DNA of 64,000 nt from Phorcus lineatus (Eukaryota > Mollusca > Gastropoda > Trochida > Trochidae): positions 11,730,501-11,794,500 of the forward strand of contig OV121087.1 of NCBI GenBank assembly GCA_921293015.1. The letters are read 5' to 3'. Below the pieces are notes generated by a model. The model did no database searches and had not been told where the DNA came from. It saw nothing but the letters and a program-made list of their open reading frames with translations. Of this stretch, positions 27,462 through 39,740 are shown piece after piece; position 1 is the stretch's first letter, and each line of letters begins with the position of its first letter. A program made the position numbers and the translations under genes.

Positions 27462-30400
27462 CACGGTTAAACACAGCTAGTTGAAATTCAATAGGTAAAC
27501 AGAAAGCTAAATTTACACTTGTTTCAAAGTAACCAATCTTACACAGTTCTTAAATGCTTACTCTTTTGACGTATCTTATTTGGTTTTTTTTAGATGTGAG
27601 CTTTATCGCCTTTTCAGAAGCAATGATTTATGTCTCAAATATCGTCTGTTGTATTTCTGAAAAAAACTTGATTTAATATTTAACTCACAACATAATTAGA
27701 AACTAAATAAAATATTTCCCTACTTTCTTTCAAATGTTACGTTGATCAATGTGCACTTCCTTGATGAATGGTAATTTGCAAGTTTTATTATACGATGTCA
27801 TCATAATTTCAACTTCTTTTAGACTTTATTTTCGTCTAGAAATCTCTTTTTGATATTGATATTTTTCTCTGATCATCAATTGTAATATAAAAATCTCAAC
27901 GGATTTTGATCAACTGAGACTTATCCAGAGTGTAACCTTTTAAGGGAATTAAACTCAGCCATAAAAGCAGACATTTAAAAATAATTAATTTCATATTGTA
28001 ATACAATATTCCAAGTAACAAACATCCCAACAGGCGACACTGTTTGTCTAATAAGGTAAAATAACGGCCTAGGGCATCAGACAGAGACCAGTGTTGCCCA
28101 CGCCTCATGTCATAATTAGTATATTCCATTGGGTTTTCTTTTTATCATTGTGTTATTTTAGTGAATTGCATATGGTGTAAAGCCTAACATAAAGAGGATA
28201 TGATATTTATATTCATCATAAACCATCATGCAATATTGGACACGGAAGTTTAACGCATGAAATCTCGATAAAGTGATCGTAACATGAAATAAATTAAAGT
28301 AAGCAGATTGTTTGCATAATTATGAATTTGCTAAAAGAATACCAACGTGTTCTTTCTACCAACTATTTATTATTGAGAGTTGGTAAGGTAGGATTTTAAT
28401 GCACGTAGTGTAAATATTGTTTTATCGCTATCATATATATTACAATATGTAATGTTCTTATGAAATTTTTTGGTCGTTTTCCTTGCATGAAAAGTAAATT
28501 GTCCGTTGCTACATTAAAGATTTATTCGTATCTTTAGCAGACATTACGATGGCATTATAATCCTACATAAAAGAGACATTGAATGATTTATGGAGGAGCG
28601 TATTAGATTCACAAATCTTGATAGAGGCTTACTTGTCAAAGTGTAATTCTGAAGAGTGGCTTTATAATTTAAGATACCATACAAGCAGTATTACCCATAC
28701 ACCAAAAAAATTCTAACACTGCCAACAAATTGTTCGCATATTTTGATAATTATTTGTCTCCGAAGATCTTTTTATTAAGATAACTATTTATAACCGTTTC
28801 CACAAATTTGATATGTATAAGAGCGAATGTATTAATAATAGTCTGGGTTGGATATAGTGTAAGGGATAACTTTGAGGTTTGCAGCTTGCAGCCAGTGGTC
28901 AATGAGGCTTGTAAAATAATCTACTCTCATTGATTTGACGAGACATTTATGTAATTGTGTCTGGATATGAAAAAGTAGTTCACTCAAGTTGATGTAAAAT
29001 ACTTATACCGAGTATTTTACGTCTTTGATTACATATCCATTAATGGAAGTGCCAGAGAGATAATTTGGTTGATAATATTGGAAGATTACATTATACAATT
29101 GAATCCCAGAGTCATTTAAAATTTTGACACCTGACATTCTTTCTCTATTGCTTATTTCACCCTCTTGAATTTTGTTGGAAGCTATCATATTTCATAGATG
29201 CGGTTATGCAAGTTAAGCCAGAGTCATTTGGAACTCAATGCATTATTTGCATGACATCTGACATGCTTTTCAATAGGGTCATCTCACACTGCTCAACTTT
29301 GCTGAAGATTGCAATTGAGATTAATGAAGCTTGATGTAAATGTTAATCATAACTCATGTTGCGTGAATCTTTATTTTATTTTTTTATTTATTCATGTTTC
29401 ACGTTGAAGTTGTCTCTGTTGATATGCCTTTTTTAAAATCAAAAGAATAAGGAAAAAATAATAAAACCTAAAAATATCAATATCATCTGCTGTGATGCGA
29501 CGATAAACTTGATGGAAATGCAGACAATTTCATAAGTTTTGGAAGTTGAATACATGTTTTGAAAGATGGATATTTCATAACATATTTCCTAATATTTCTT
29601 AGTGCCAATGTTGGACCTAGAATTGTCTACGATAAGTGTCAAATCATTTCACAACATCATCCAATGATTAGACAAAAGAGGGAGAAAATGTTTTTATATT
29701 TTATAAAAATTATGCACAGGATTGGAACACTGCTCAAATTATATCGATGATTTCCTGCAGACGACTTGTTGGTCATAAATGTGTAAGGCAAATATGGGGA
29801 GACATTGTTTTTTTCTTCTGAATGTGAAAACCATTAAACACTTTCTATCCCCCAAAAACGTGAACAAACTCACATTCGTAACAAACTTCCACATAATGTG
29901 TCATCATTAGTAACCTTTTAAGAATGTGTTTATTTCTACTATACTTTACATCGTAGTACACATGCATTTCATATTATTCAAACATGAACGTACAAAACCA
30001 TGTACTTAACTCTGATCAGACTCTTTCAACTGCTAGTGTACCTGTGCGCTTATGGTAACCAAAACTCCGCTGATTCATGCCAGTTGATGACAACGTGATT
30101 ACATAGCAACATAGTTGGGGACATAGCATCGTGAAGGTTAATGACAAATCAGTGTTACTACGTATCAAGGTCCACCAAGCTGTCAAAGGTTAACATTTAA
30201 AATTTCGGAAATGGATGGTATTACCTTAAAGTTATATAGATATGATATATGAATGTACATTTTCAATTATTATACTAAGATATACTTGTACCAAGCTATT
30301 AAACACCACAAGCATTTATATCATTTGCTAAGAGAAACGAACAGCTAAAATTGATAATACATGTTCCTTTTTTCCTTCATACCAATAATCAAATAATTTG

Positions 30401-30650
30401 TCATTGAGGTTGTTAATAATTGGCACACGAAATAGTTGTCATATTTTATGCATGATGCTGTTACAAGGCTATGCTTAACAATAGCTGTCTAAACACTCTG
30501 GTATCATCAGTGACACCCTTTTCCAATTATGCTTTAAATTTGGAACACATGGCGTCTGAAATTCTGTGTTACGATCCAACTTGACAATAATTTGACAGCA
30601 TACATATTACTGTCAAATACAAATGTAGCGTATTCATATCGAACGACAAG

Positions 30651-33600
30651 GCTAACCACGTCTTTTCACAAAAGTCGAGCCGTAGAACACATGAAATTTC
30701 CCACCTGAACATGCAATGAAAAAGCTAATGCTTAAGGTGATAAACTCAATGAAGAATGCGTTTGTCATAACTATCGGCGCTGCAATTACTAGATATCACC
30801 TTTGCGATGTGCTGCACTTGTTTTGTTTGCCCTTTGGTAATGAATTAAAATGAAAATTCTTTGCAGACGCTACAAGAAAGATTGTTCAAAGTGATCAGAT
30901 CTTTGCCCGTGAAGAATAATAAGTTCAGTTTAGTTGCTTTACAAAAGGGATTGAATGACTTTCAACTACATTTGCTGTTATATACAATGTTAATGATAAC
31001 GTTAAAATATTGACATGAACTCTATATTGGCATTGCAATTTCAAAAGTAGATCAAAATCTCTATAGAACAAGACGTCGCACTAGGAACAGTGTGGTTAAT
31101 TCGATGAAATTTAAAATCTACCGTGACAAAGAAGTTACTGTATTGTTCATAGAATTCAAGAACTCTGATTGTATATTTTAGGATTTAGGACTGCCCTGAT
31201 GTTCCCGCATTACAAAGAAAGTACTAGACTGACTTAAACTATCAATGACATAAGAAGGGTTCCATCATCAGGATCAAACGATCTACACACGAACAGGAAG
31301 CATGTGTATCTATCATCTGAAAGGAACAGTATGATACTGTCTAGTCAGGCACTCGATGTCTAGGCTTCAATTATTTCATGTACTTCAATCACTAGACAAT
31401 CACTGAGATCTTGTAGAAAATGGTTGATGTAATACTGAATTATACATGTATGCATTTGTTTAACTTCTTTGATGAAAAGACACAAGGGGACTTCATATCG
31501 AATTCACAGTTGGACAAATGTGACATGACCTTCAGCTTTTTTTATCATCGTATGAACATACATGTATGTGGATGCTTTAGGATGGAGAGGAAAACTATTG
31601 GTGCATTTACAGTCAAACAAAAACAGAAAAATCAATATGAAGCAAGTAATGATTGTGGTGAAATGGCAAACAGATTATTCATATTTATTGATAGGAAAAA
31701 GCGACATGAGAGTGACACGTTATTTGACATTGTTTTCTTATCAAAACATCTTATCATAGAAAAAATGATCTAACAAATCATATCTAATAAATTTAGGAGA
31801 AATTGGACTGGAATTGTAGAACCTACATAGTAAATTCATACACGAAAATAAAGGGAATTATCATTAATTCATATGATTGTTAAATGCAGTACATGTAAGT
31901 TAATGTAGCTTTATGTTAACACTGATGTTAGATGTTAAAAGGAAGCATAGATAGTATTTATCATTCCATTACCATTTAAATTATATGAATGAAATTAATT
32001 TTGGATAAGAGATAAGAAACGAAAGCAAAATTGCAATTATCTATCTGTTGATCTACATATTCTATCATGTGAAATCAGTTTTTAAAAACAAATTTACTCT
32101 TCTTGCTAAAAAAATGTTAGATATATTATTGCAAACACTTTGAAAGGTCACTGAAGTATTTTTGACATGAAACATATTTTGTGTGTTTTAATTGACGTTG
32201 ACATGGATATTTATTTATTGACGTTTATTAAGTGTTACACACTATATACATAACATCTATATTTTGCTTTTGCTTTTGTTATTTGAATGATAAAGCAATA
32301 TCAAAATATTTGATAAACATAAATAAATAACCTTATATCAACGGCCAAGATCGAATTTAAAATCCTATTTACCAGCAGAGTATAATTCTCTGTAAATATG
32401 TTGGGACAAAACTTCACGGAAAACCTATGTGCGTAGTTCCTTCCTCTTCAGTGTGTAGCCTTGAAATCAAATCACAATTGAAGAAAAATGAATTGAAGAA
32501 TATCTACTCCTAAGGGTTTTGATATCCAAACATGGAATGAATAATGTATTTCCATTCATAACCAAAAAGATTGTTGATATGCAATACAAACGTTATTTTT
32601 TAAAACCAGCCTAAAAACACATATAATTAAAAGTCTGATGATTAATGTCATTAACATTTTTTAAAATTACTAACATAAGATAATTTTTGGGACACATAAA
32701 TGCATTATAAAATAAAAAATATAAGAGAAATATTTTTTATAACGTAAAAGTTTTCTAAGATTTTATTCGCAATATGTCCATTATGTCGAATGGTATTTTT
32801 TGCACATTCATGGAACTTTTAACATTGTGGTAAAGTATAGCCAAGATCAAAATATGAAATCTGGACGTAGTGAGTATGAAGTCGGGAAAAACAATTAAGA
32901 CAAAGATAGGTTGAGTGAATACCATCCAAGACCTATGCATATAGAATGATCTAAATCATTTTAACCCTCCCCGATGAAATATTAAAAAATGTAGTATTAC
33001 TTGAACATAAAATAACAGAAAATCCTTGAACGATCCATCTATATATACACCCTTACAAACCAGTATTTTGGTAAATTGCCTTGAATATCTCTCAAGATGA
33101 GCAGAAAATATAATTTGTGATGTTTAATGTATGAAGTTGGTGCCAAAGATAAGATGATAACTTGTTTTCCTAAATATTTTGATGTCACAATCATGGCCTA
33201 TCTTATCTGATTTGACAATTACTATTATTCTGTCACAGACATGTTTAATTGTTGTGAGAAGTAACGATATTGTATCAGATTGTAGTGTGCATGGGGATAC
33301 CTTCAATCAATAAACTGATGAAAAATAGAATAATCATATATTTATGCCTTATATAAGTGAGCTGTTATTTTTAAATTGTCAATCAACATAAATTATTTGC
33401 TAAAATATACTGAATCCTGACGGTTTGTCATGGTGACTAGTTAACGTACGCTTCGCTCATTTAACGGTTCTGAATTCTATCTAAAATATAGAGATGCACT
33501 TGTATTGGGAAAATATCTTTATGAAAGTTAAACATTGTGAATTAACCAACAAAATACTTCACATATTCTTGTGTTTTCCTTAAGGGAAAGTACGATTGAA

Positions 33601-35093
33601 ATAAAAGAAAATTCAGGGCGAATCTAACTGAATCTAGTCTTTGCAATTTTGATAGAATGTCACGTTGAGAAACTCTATCTTTTTTCACTAAATAACACAT
33701 CAGTTAGCTCGCGGTACATGATTGATTGAGTGTATGGGTAGTGATATAACATTATTTTTTTATGCTCTGAAACGTTAATTATATAAATGATGTGTCAGAA
33801 GAGTTCGTTCAAACAATTCAAGTCATAATGTGAAGTATATTTTCATAATAAAGTTTTACTGTTTATTTCAGTGGTATGATGTCTCTCATCTTGATCATAT
33901 CGTTTAAGTTAAAAAGGACATTACACTAACTTTCAACTAAGCAGTTCCAACGTTGATACCAGGTATACCATCCCGTTGAGGACTAATAGATATGCTGATA
34001 CTTAAAGGTTTTTGTGAACATATTCTCATTGGTAAGAATTATATTATTAGATATACAATAAAGAATCGTATACGGGGAATGAAAAATATCTTTCTATAAG
34101 AATGGCTGTTTCATATCTGACTGACTGAAGGCTAATGTAACAAAATTCCACGTATATTTCTGAAGCCACTTATATTTCAATCCTGAACTTTACCATACGT
34201 ACATAGTCAAGTTGAGTGAAACCCCAAGTGAGACAATATTCAGGCTTTATTAAAAGACATACAGCACAATGCATATTAAGATGATGTTGGGCACAAAATG
34301 ATTAAAATGGAAATAATGGTTCAAATATTTTTTTTCCAATTATATGTTCTCATTGTCAAGTTGAGATTGTGTAAATGATGTGTTGTGAAAGTAAAGATAA
34401 CAGACACAATATTCATAGAGGAAACAGAGCCAAGTTTCTGTCTTCATATTTTGAGGTATTATAAAAGAATTATTACTCGCACCATCAGGGCAATACATGA
34501 TGGTGATGAATGGGTTGGATACATGAACTCGTTGGGCGTTTCGCTAACTTGAGGTACGTATTTGTTTTTATAACGTATTGTTTATTGTTCTCATTTCAGA
34601 ATATAAGTTCCCACAGCTTGACAATCTCTCTATCATTCGATTGAAGTGATAATCTGTTTCGTAGTCTGTTTACATACTTGATGTTGAAGCTAGGCCTAAT
34701 TGAGGACAACACATTTGTAAAAAGTTGATTGCCGAAAATGACTCAATGAAGCCTTCCTATCAAGACTTGTGAATGGATGGTGTGTACCAGAATGGGGATG
34801 CTTTTCATGATTTATTTGGACAACTTTCCTAATTAGACAGCTGAATATACTGTAGTGTTACCAATTTATTTAACCAATTTACCTAAAGGACAGTCTTGCT
34901 GAATGGAGCCCAAAATCTGCCATCTTTTGCCTTGCTCATCTTCTTCATGCCATGATGCAATATAAGTCGAAATGAAATGATATGAAAGTCGAGATGACTT
35001 ATGATTACACAATTCATGCCAGAGGGTGAAACATCATCCTGCATAATACAAGGATATCGTGAACCACGTGCCTATTTTTATTGAGCTATACAG
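30651..35093. other. no gene recognised
   Basis: Unique-looking AT-rich sequence between the array and the hAT element. The longest plus-strand frame, 31420-31773 (117 codons), has no motif, signal peptide or known similarity and is likely chance. Confidence 0.45.
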
Positions 35094-37940
35094 CAGGGGT
35101 CAAAAGTTTTTTTAAATCTTTACTTGCCCAAGGGCAAGTATAAACAGTCTTTTTACTTGCCCTGATTTTTTTCATACTTGCCCACTACTTTACTTAAAAA
35201 AACTTCAAAACAAATAAAAAATAACCAAAGTGTTTGAGTGTAATTTTTTAATCTTGCTAATCGTGACTGGACTTACAGTATTACACTGTCAAGTAAGAGA
35301 CGATAATTTCAGATTTCTTTAGCTTTACTTGTGCTAGGAGAGGGTGAGCTGGTGGCACTGGATACAGTTGACTGGACATCCTTGACCATGGCTAGGATAT
35401 GTCTGCTGCCTTGAGACTGTGTCATCCATTCAAGAATTGCATCACGAGGACAAAAGTCTGCAAGTTTCTTAGGGCCATGTGTCATGATTGTTAGAACATC
35501 AGTCAAAGTTTCAGTGTTCAGTCTGGTTCTGTGGTTTGTTTTGACAAGGTTCATGCTAGAGAATAACCTTTCACAAACTGCAGTGCCTGGACTTATCACA
35601 AACATGAGTTCCACAATGTTCAGAACATGCACAAACCTTTCAGGTCTATCAGCAAGTAACTTTGTGTAGGTTTCAAGCACAGAACGTTTGCTGGATTTTA
35701 TATGTCCTTTCAGATCAGTGAATTCTCGAAGGATTGTTGTTTTCTCATCAGGAAACAACACAGCATAATGATCTACAAGTTCACACAGATCATCATTTCC
35801 ATACACACACAGGTCTGCCCTTTCCGAGGGCCATTCAGGAAAGTTAAACACACAAAAACTCTTAAGTGGTTTCTCATTAAAACAAGCAAACCTTTTGTCT
35901 AGGTACTTCATTATACCATCAAGAAAGTTATTCAGGAAATTATCTTCCTTGAATACGATAGGAGGGCATGCATCCCTGAGTTTTACACCATCGTAGGTGC
36001 CTGCCTCATGATTGTACTTGCCTGAGAACTGTTGCATGTTTTCACCAACTTGGAGCGGTTCTAATTTCAGATTCATAAGCTTCAAGAGAAGCCCCTCAAG
36101 TGCACATCTCACTTCGATTATGAGCAAATCATCCGCTTGGAAGAGCAGTGACACCTCTGTTAAGATGGGTAGAACATCGAGAAGAATTGCCATAACCTTG
36201 ATGAATGATGAAGTCAACATTTTTTTAAGCCATCCTTTAGCTTTTGCACTCTGATCTGACCTACCAGTTGCCACAGATTCGATATGCTTGATGATTGTTT
36301 GGAAAGTTATCTTTAATGCTTGAACTGCACGAATTTTGCTAGCCAACCAACGCACCTGTTTCACATCACTCAAGTTAACAAGCTCAGTGTCAAAGATATC
36401 AGAAACTTGTTTTAACTCTCGCCTCATTTTGGGACTGTAGTGGTAGAATTTAAACACTTGTTTTAAAGTTTCTTCAAAACTTGAGAGTTGAGGCAAATTT
36501 TTGACAGAGTCTAACACAGCAAGTTCCAGCTTATGTGCTACGCAATGCACTGGTACAACATAATTTGCGTCTCCCTTTATTTTGGCTGCCACACCCCCTT
36601 TTGACCCGAGCATGACAGAGGCACCATCAAAGTTAACTGACACAAGGTGTGGTCCGTCATAATCTGGATCAACAATATTCTCATATGTAAAACCAAGTGT
36701 AGACACAGCAGACTTGATCCCATCTAGAACACCATCAGCATGGCAGTGGTCAAGTGGTACTGTGGATGCATGAAATGAAATAGGTTCCCCCGACTGACTC
36801 ACATATCTTACAAACACTGTTTCCTGTTCTGTAACTGATGTATCAGTACTCCCATCACTCAAAATTGTAAGAAATTTGGCATTCTTTAGTTCATTGAGAA
36901 AACTTTTCCTAAAAGAATTAGCAATAGCATGAATGAAAGAACGTACACCACTATTGTTTCTATATTTGGTTCCAACATCAATCTCAAGACATTCCAGTAA
37001 TTCAAGATTTGACTCGAAATCAGTCAGTGGTTTGCCCTTGTAAGCAATCTGAAAAGCTGTGATGAATAACCTGTCCAGTCTCATCAAAGTGTAAGTGTCA
37101 ATAGACTTAAATGCTTTCACGATTGGTTTTATTTTGGAAGCAGTTTCACTTGTAGGCCTATTGATTTTAGAAGTATTGTCACCCCTTGCCTTATCTTCCG
37201 ATCTCTGAGCGGCCTTGTAATATGAAAGGCATTCCAAATGAGCATCTGAAACGTCGTGACTCTTCAGATAATCTAATCGGAAATTACTACAGCCATCAAA
37301 AAATGCATGTTTTTTATTTCTAGCGTTAATTTCTGGATATTTCATACATATTTCACACCTCATGACGTTTTCAGCATCAAAGTACTTTACCCACGGATAC
37401 AGGCCTTTCCAAGATGGAATGAATTTTCTTTCCCGTTTCTCATTATCGTATTTCTTGTTTTTAGATGAAATAGTGTCTTTGGTTTCTCCTATTTTACGTT
37501 TAGTTGGGAGGTGACTTGATTCATTTTTCTTCCCCCCACCAAAGAAACTTGCAATAGATCGCTGCGACATTATCGGCAAGCGTATCTCGTCGCCATGCAC
37601 ACCAACTGGGTGTTATACCTCGTTAGCGATGCGCTATCTGTACTGTATAATGCGAGAAGGAACCCAGTCTCAATACGACTTACCGCTCTAGGCATTAATG
37701 AAAATAAAGGGACGTTACTCTTCCCGAACGAAGTTACTATTTTATTACGTTATGAAGAAGGATAAGATAAAATATAATATTATTAAAAATCATTTTCAAT
37801 AGGAAATTACGTGAAAATAAGGGCAGGATGACTTTTAATTTTTTACTTGCCCCCGGGCAAGTTGAAATACCCTTTTTACTAGCCCGACATCGATTTCTTA
37901 CTGTACCCGGGAGTCGGGCAATCATATTTTTTTACCCCTG
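35094..37940 (-). mobile_element. hAT-superfamily DNA transposon, apparently full length
   Basis: The element is 2847 bp. Its ends are CAGGGGTCAAAA and, on the opposite strand, CAGGGGTAAAAA. It is flanked by the same 5 bp, TACAG, at 35089-35093 and 37941-37945. Near both ends are repeated ACTTGCCC/GGGCAAGT motifs, including an 18-bp palindrome at each end (35122-35139 and 37845-37862), which are likely transposase-binding sites. The single long frame inside reads on the minus strand with no stop or frameshift. hAT elements usually duplicate 8 bp, so the 5-bp duplication is notable. An intact frame, matching ends and a perfect duplication suggest fairly recent insertion. Confidence 0.85.
35309..37600 (-). 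CDS. hAT transposase with BED-type zinc finger (ZNF862/KIAA1586-like)
   Basis: The frame is 763 residues and intronless. A BED/TTF-type zinc finger is visible at C82-x2-C85-x29-H115-x5-H121. The RNase-H-like catalytic core shows D249 (LSDGSTD), D325 (NFDGAS), the VHCVAH motif around C353/H356 and RW at 417-418. The C-terminal hAT dimerisation region contains CERLFSSMNLVKTNHRTRL (from 676), whose E677 is the likely third acidic residue. A second in-frame Met at residue 11 gives MSQRSIASFF and may be the real start; from either start QRSIASFF matches the PCNA-binding PIP box. The protein would cut and rejoin the ends of its own element. All expected motifs are present, so activity is possible but not shown. 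A domesticated gene is the alternative, but the flanking inverted repeats and target duplication argue for a resident transposon. Confidence 0.88.
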   Translation of the reverse strand: MHGDEIRLPIMSQRSIASFFGGGKKNESSHLPTKRKIGETKDTISSKNKKYDNEKRERKFIPSWKGLYPWVKYFDAENVMRCEICMKYPEINARNKKHAFFDGCSNFRLDYLKSHDVSDAHLECLSYYKAAQRSEDKARGDNTSKINRPTSETASKIKPIVKAFKSIDTYTLMRLDRLFITAFQIAYKGKPLTDFESNLELLECLEIDVGTKYRNNSGVRSFIHAIANSFRKSFLNELKNAKFLTILSDGSTDTSVTEQETVFVRYVSQSGEPISFHASTVPLDHCHADGVLDGIKSAVSTLGFTYENIVDPDYDGPHLVSVNFDGASVMLGSKGGVAAKIKGDANYVVPVHCVAHKLELAVLDSVKNLPQLSSFEETLKQVFKFYHYSPKMRRELKQVSDIFDTELVNLSDVKQVRWLASKIRAVQALKITFQTIIKHIESVATGRSDQSAKAKGWLKKMLTSSFIKVMAILLDVLPILTEVSLLFQADDLLIIEVRCALEGLLLKLMNLKLEPLQVGENMQQFSGKYNHEAGTYDGVKLRDACPPIVFKEDNFLNNFLDGIMKYLDKRFACFNEKPLKSFCVFNFPEWPSERADLCVYGNDDLCELVDHYAVLFPDEKTTILREFTDLKGHIKSSKRSVLETYTKLLADRPERFVHVLNIVELMFVISPGTAVCERLFSSMNLVKTNHRTRLNTETLTDVLTIMTHGPKKLADFCPRDAILEWMTQSQGSRHILAMVKDVQSTVSSATSSPSPSTSKAKEI

Positions 37941-39524
37941 TACAGTCATACACTATCAAATGTTATAATGTTCTTATCTAAAAAAAACACAACTTCGTCT
38001 ATTCATTACACGGAAATCATAATTCCCAAACCATCTTGTTGAAGATATGCGATTTTAATTTACTAATGCTTAACGTTTGTGCTGTGTCTACTTTGGAAAT
38101 TGTTCACATCTATTTCCCATGCATCATAACAATCATCGGGTAGGGATTGTTGTTTATATCTTCGTTTCATTAAATATCCTTTTTTTTATATTTATTACAA
38201 TCTCAATAACCCAAAAGAAATATGTAATATGTCTATTCCAAGTTAATACGATTTACTAAACCTTTCCCCTTACAGTTTAATCAATGAAATACGATCTTAT
38301 TGTCAAATATAGTAGTCAGATAAAAATTTTAAAGTTTTTTTCCCCAATTAATCTAAAAGCAATAAACATTTGATATACACAAGTATTGATATTCGACCAC
38401 GAAGTTTTTAAAAAATTTAATCTTGCATCCAATGATATACGATATGTAGGAGGAAGATTCCAAAGGGAAGACGATGAACACGGAGGTTAGCAGCGTCTAA
38501 AATCAGATATTAGTTAAGATTTCTTTTCTTGCAAAAACTGTTTACAGGTCTCTCATTTTAATCACTTGGCCATTTGAAGATCACTTTCAAAACCTCTAGC
38601 ACATAGTTAAGAAATCATGAAAAATCAGAATTGAAAAAATACATATATAATGTATACTATTTTCGCTTTAGAAGAAAAGTAATTAGAAATTCTAGTATTT
38701 TACAAAAATAAAAAATTAAATGTTTGTTTCACATTGAAGAACATTTTTGAATTGTTCACTTTTCGTTTCTTAATTGCATTTCCTCATTACTAAAGACCTA
38801 TTGTTCTAAATGAAGATATTAACATGCCAGCCGTTTTACTGAATTTACAGAAACAAGATCGGGAACATTTACGTGCTTTCTTTCGAGTTCTATCAACTTC
38901 ATCTTAATATCTCTTAATTTGTTGAGCCACCTTTAAAAACATATTGATATACTAATTGCATTTAAAAATTAACACAACTCAAATAGCTCATAAATAGTGA
39001 ATATGAGATAGAGAAATATAATTCAGATCTAAATTCATTGCTCATTCATTGCAGACCTCAGGCCATGAATATAATAAATAAAATATTTACCATTTTAAAC
39101 TGTTATTAAAACCGATTTTTAGGAACATAAGAATCGAATGAAAAAAGGGAAATGTATATTTAGTGACATAGTAATAGTTCTAAAAGCTGCCTTATAGTGT
39201 CGAACATTCATGAAATTACGTTTATTGCGAACCTCACATTGAATATAATATCAACTATTATTTACCTTAATTTCAAATTCAATGCGTTGTATGTCTCATT
39301 TGACAATTACAATGCAAATGAGTCCAAAATTTTAAATTGAGTGCATAGGGCTGTCACATTTACAGTATATGGTGAGGAGGTGTTTCTGCAATATGAGTCA
39401 TTATGAATTATGAAATTTTAATATTGAATGTAGCAATCAATCTTATGTGTTTTGATTTACATGAATAGTAACCATAAAAACATATTTCTTGAAAATAAAT
39501 GAAAGGCATCCCAAAACGAGAAAG

Positions 39525-39740
39525 ACCATAGTTGTGAGATCATACGAAATGTGACCTAATGCATAATATTACATACACAATCTTTTAAAGAGTTCACTGA
39601 TCAAGCTTGTGTTTTAAGTCTTTAAAAAATACCATACTTGTGAGATCATACGAAAATGTGACATAATGGTTGATTTTATATACACAATCTTTAAAGAGTT
39701 CACGGATCAAGTCTTTTTAGTCTTAGGATTTAAGTCTATC
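39525..39740 (+). repeat. direct duplication of about 105 bp
   Basis: Both halves contain TGTGAGATCATACGAAA, ATACACAATCTTT and AAAGAGTTCAC, then GATCAAG. Spacing is about 106 bp. Confidence 0.75.

Larger units (their letters stand above)
26290..30650 (+). repeat. large array unit, copy 5 (5' end missing)
   Basis: Landmarks: GGGTACCTGCATGACC/GAGCATGCAATGTGC block (26318-26410), TTCATTACCAGTTCATGACT block (26590), GTTATCATGTACAACGATGG block (26886), hairpin (27417-27461), GAATGGTAATTTGCAAG block (27766), and TTGGAACACATGGCGTCTGA block (30540). It follows copy 1 through its middle as well (28.8-29.3 kb matches 7.0-7.4 kb). The block at 4028 of copy 1 is absent. Confidence 0.65.

Noticed and set aside
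31420..31773. 117-codon plus-strand frame
   Set aside because: No motif, signal peptide, splice partners or recognised similarity; its length is within chance for 64 kb of six frames.
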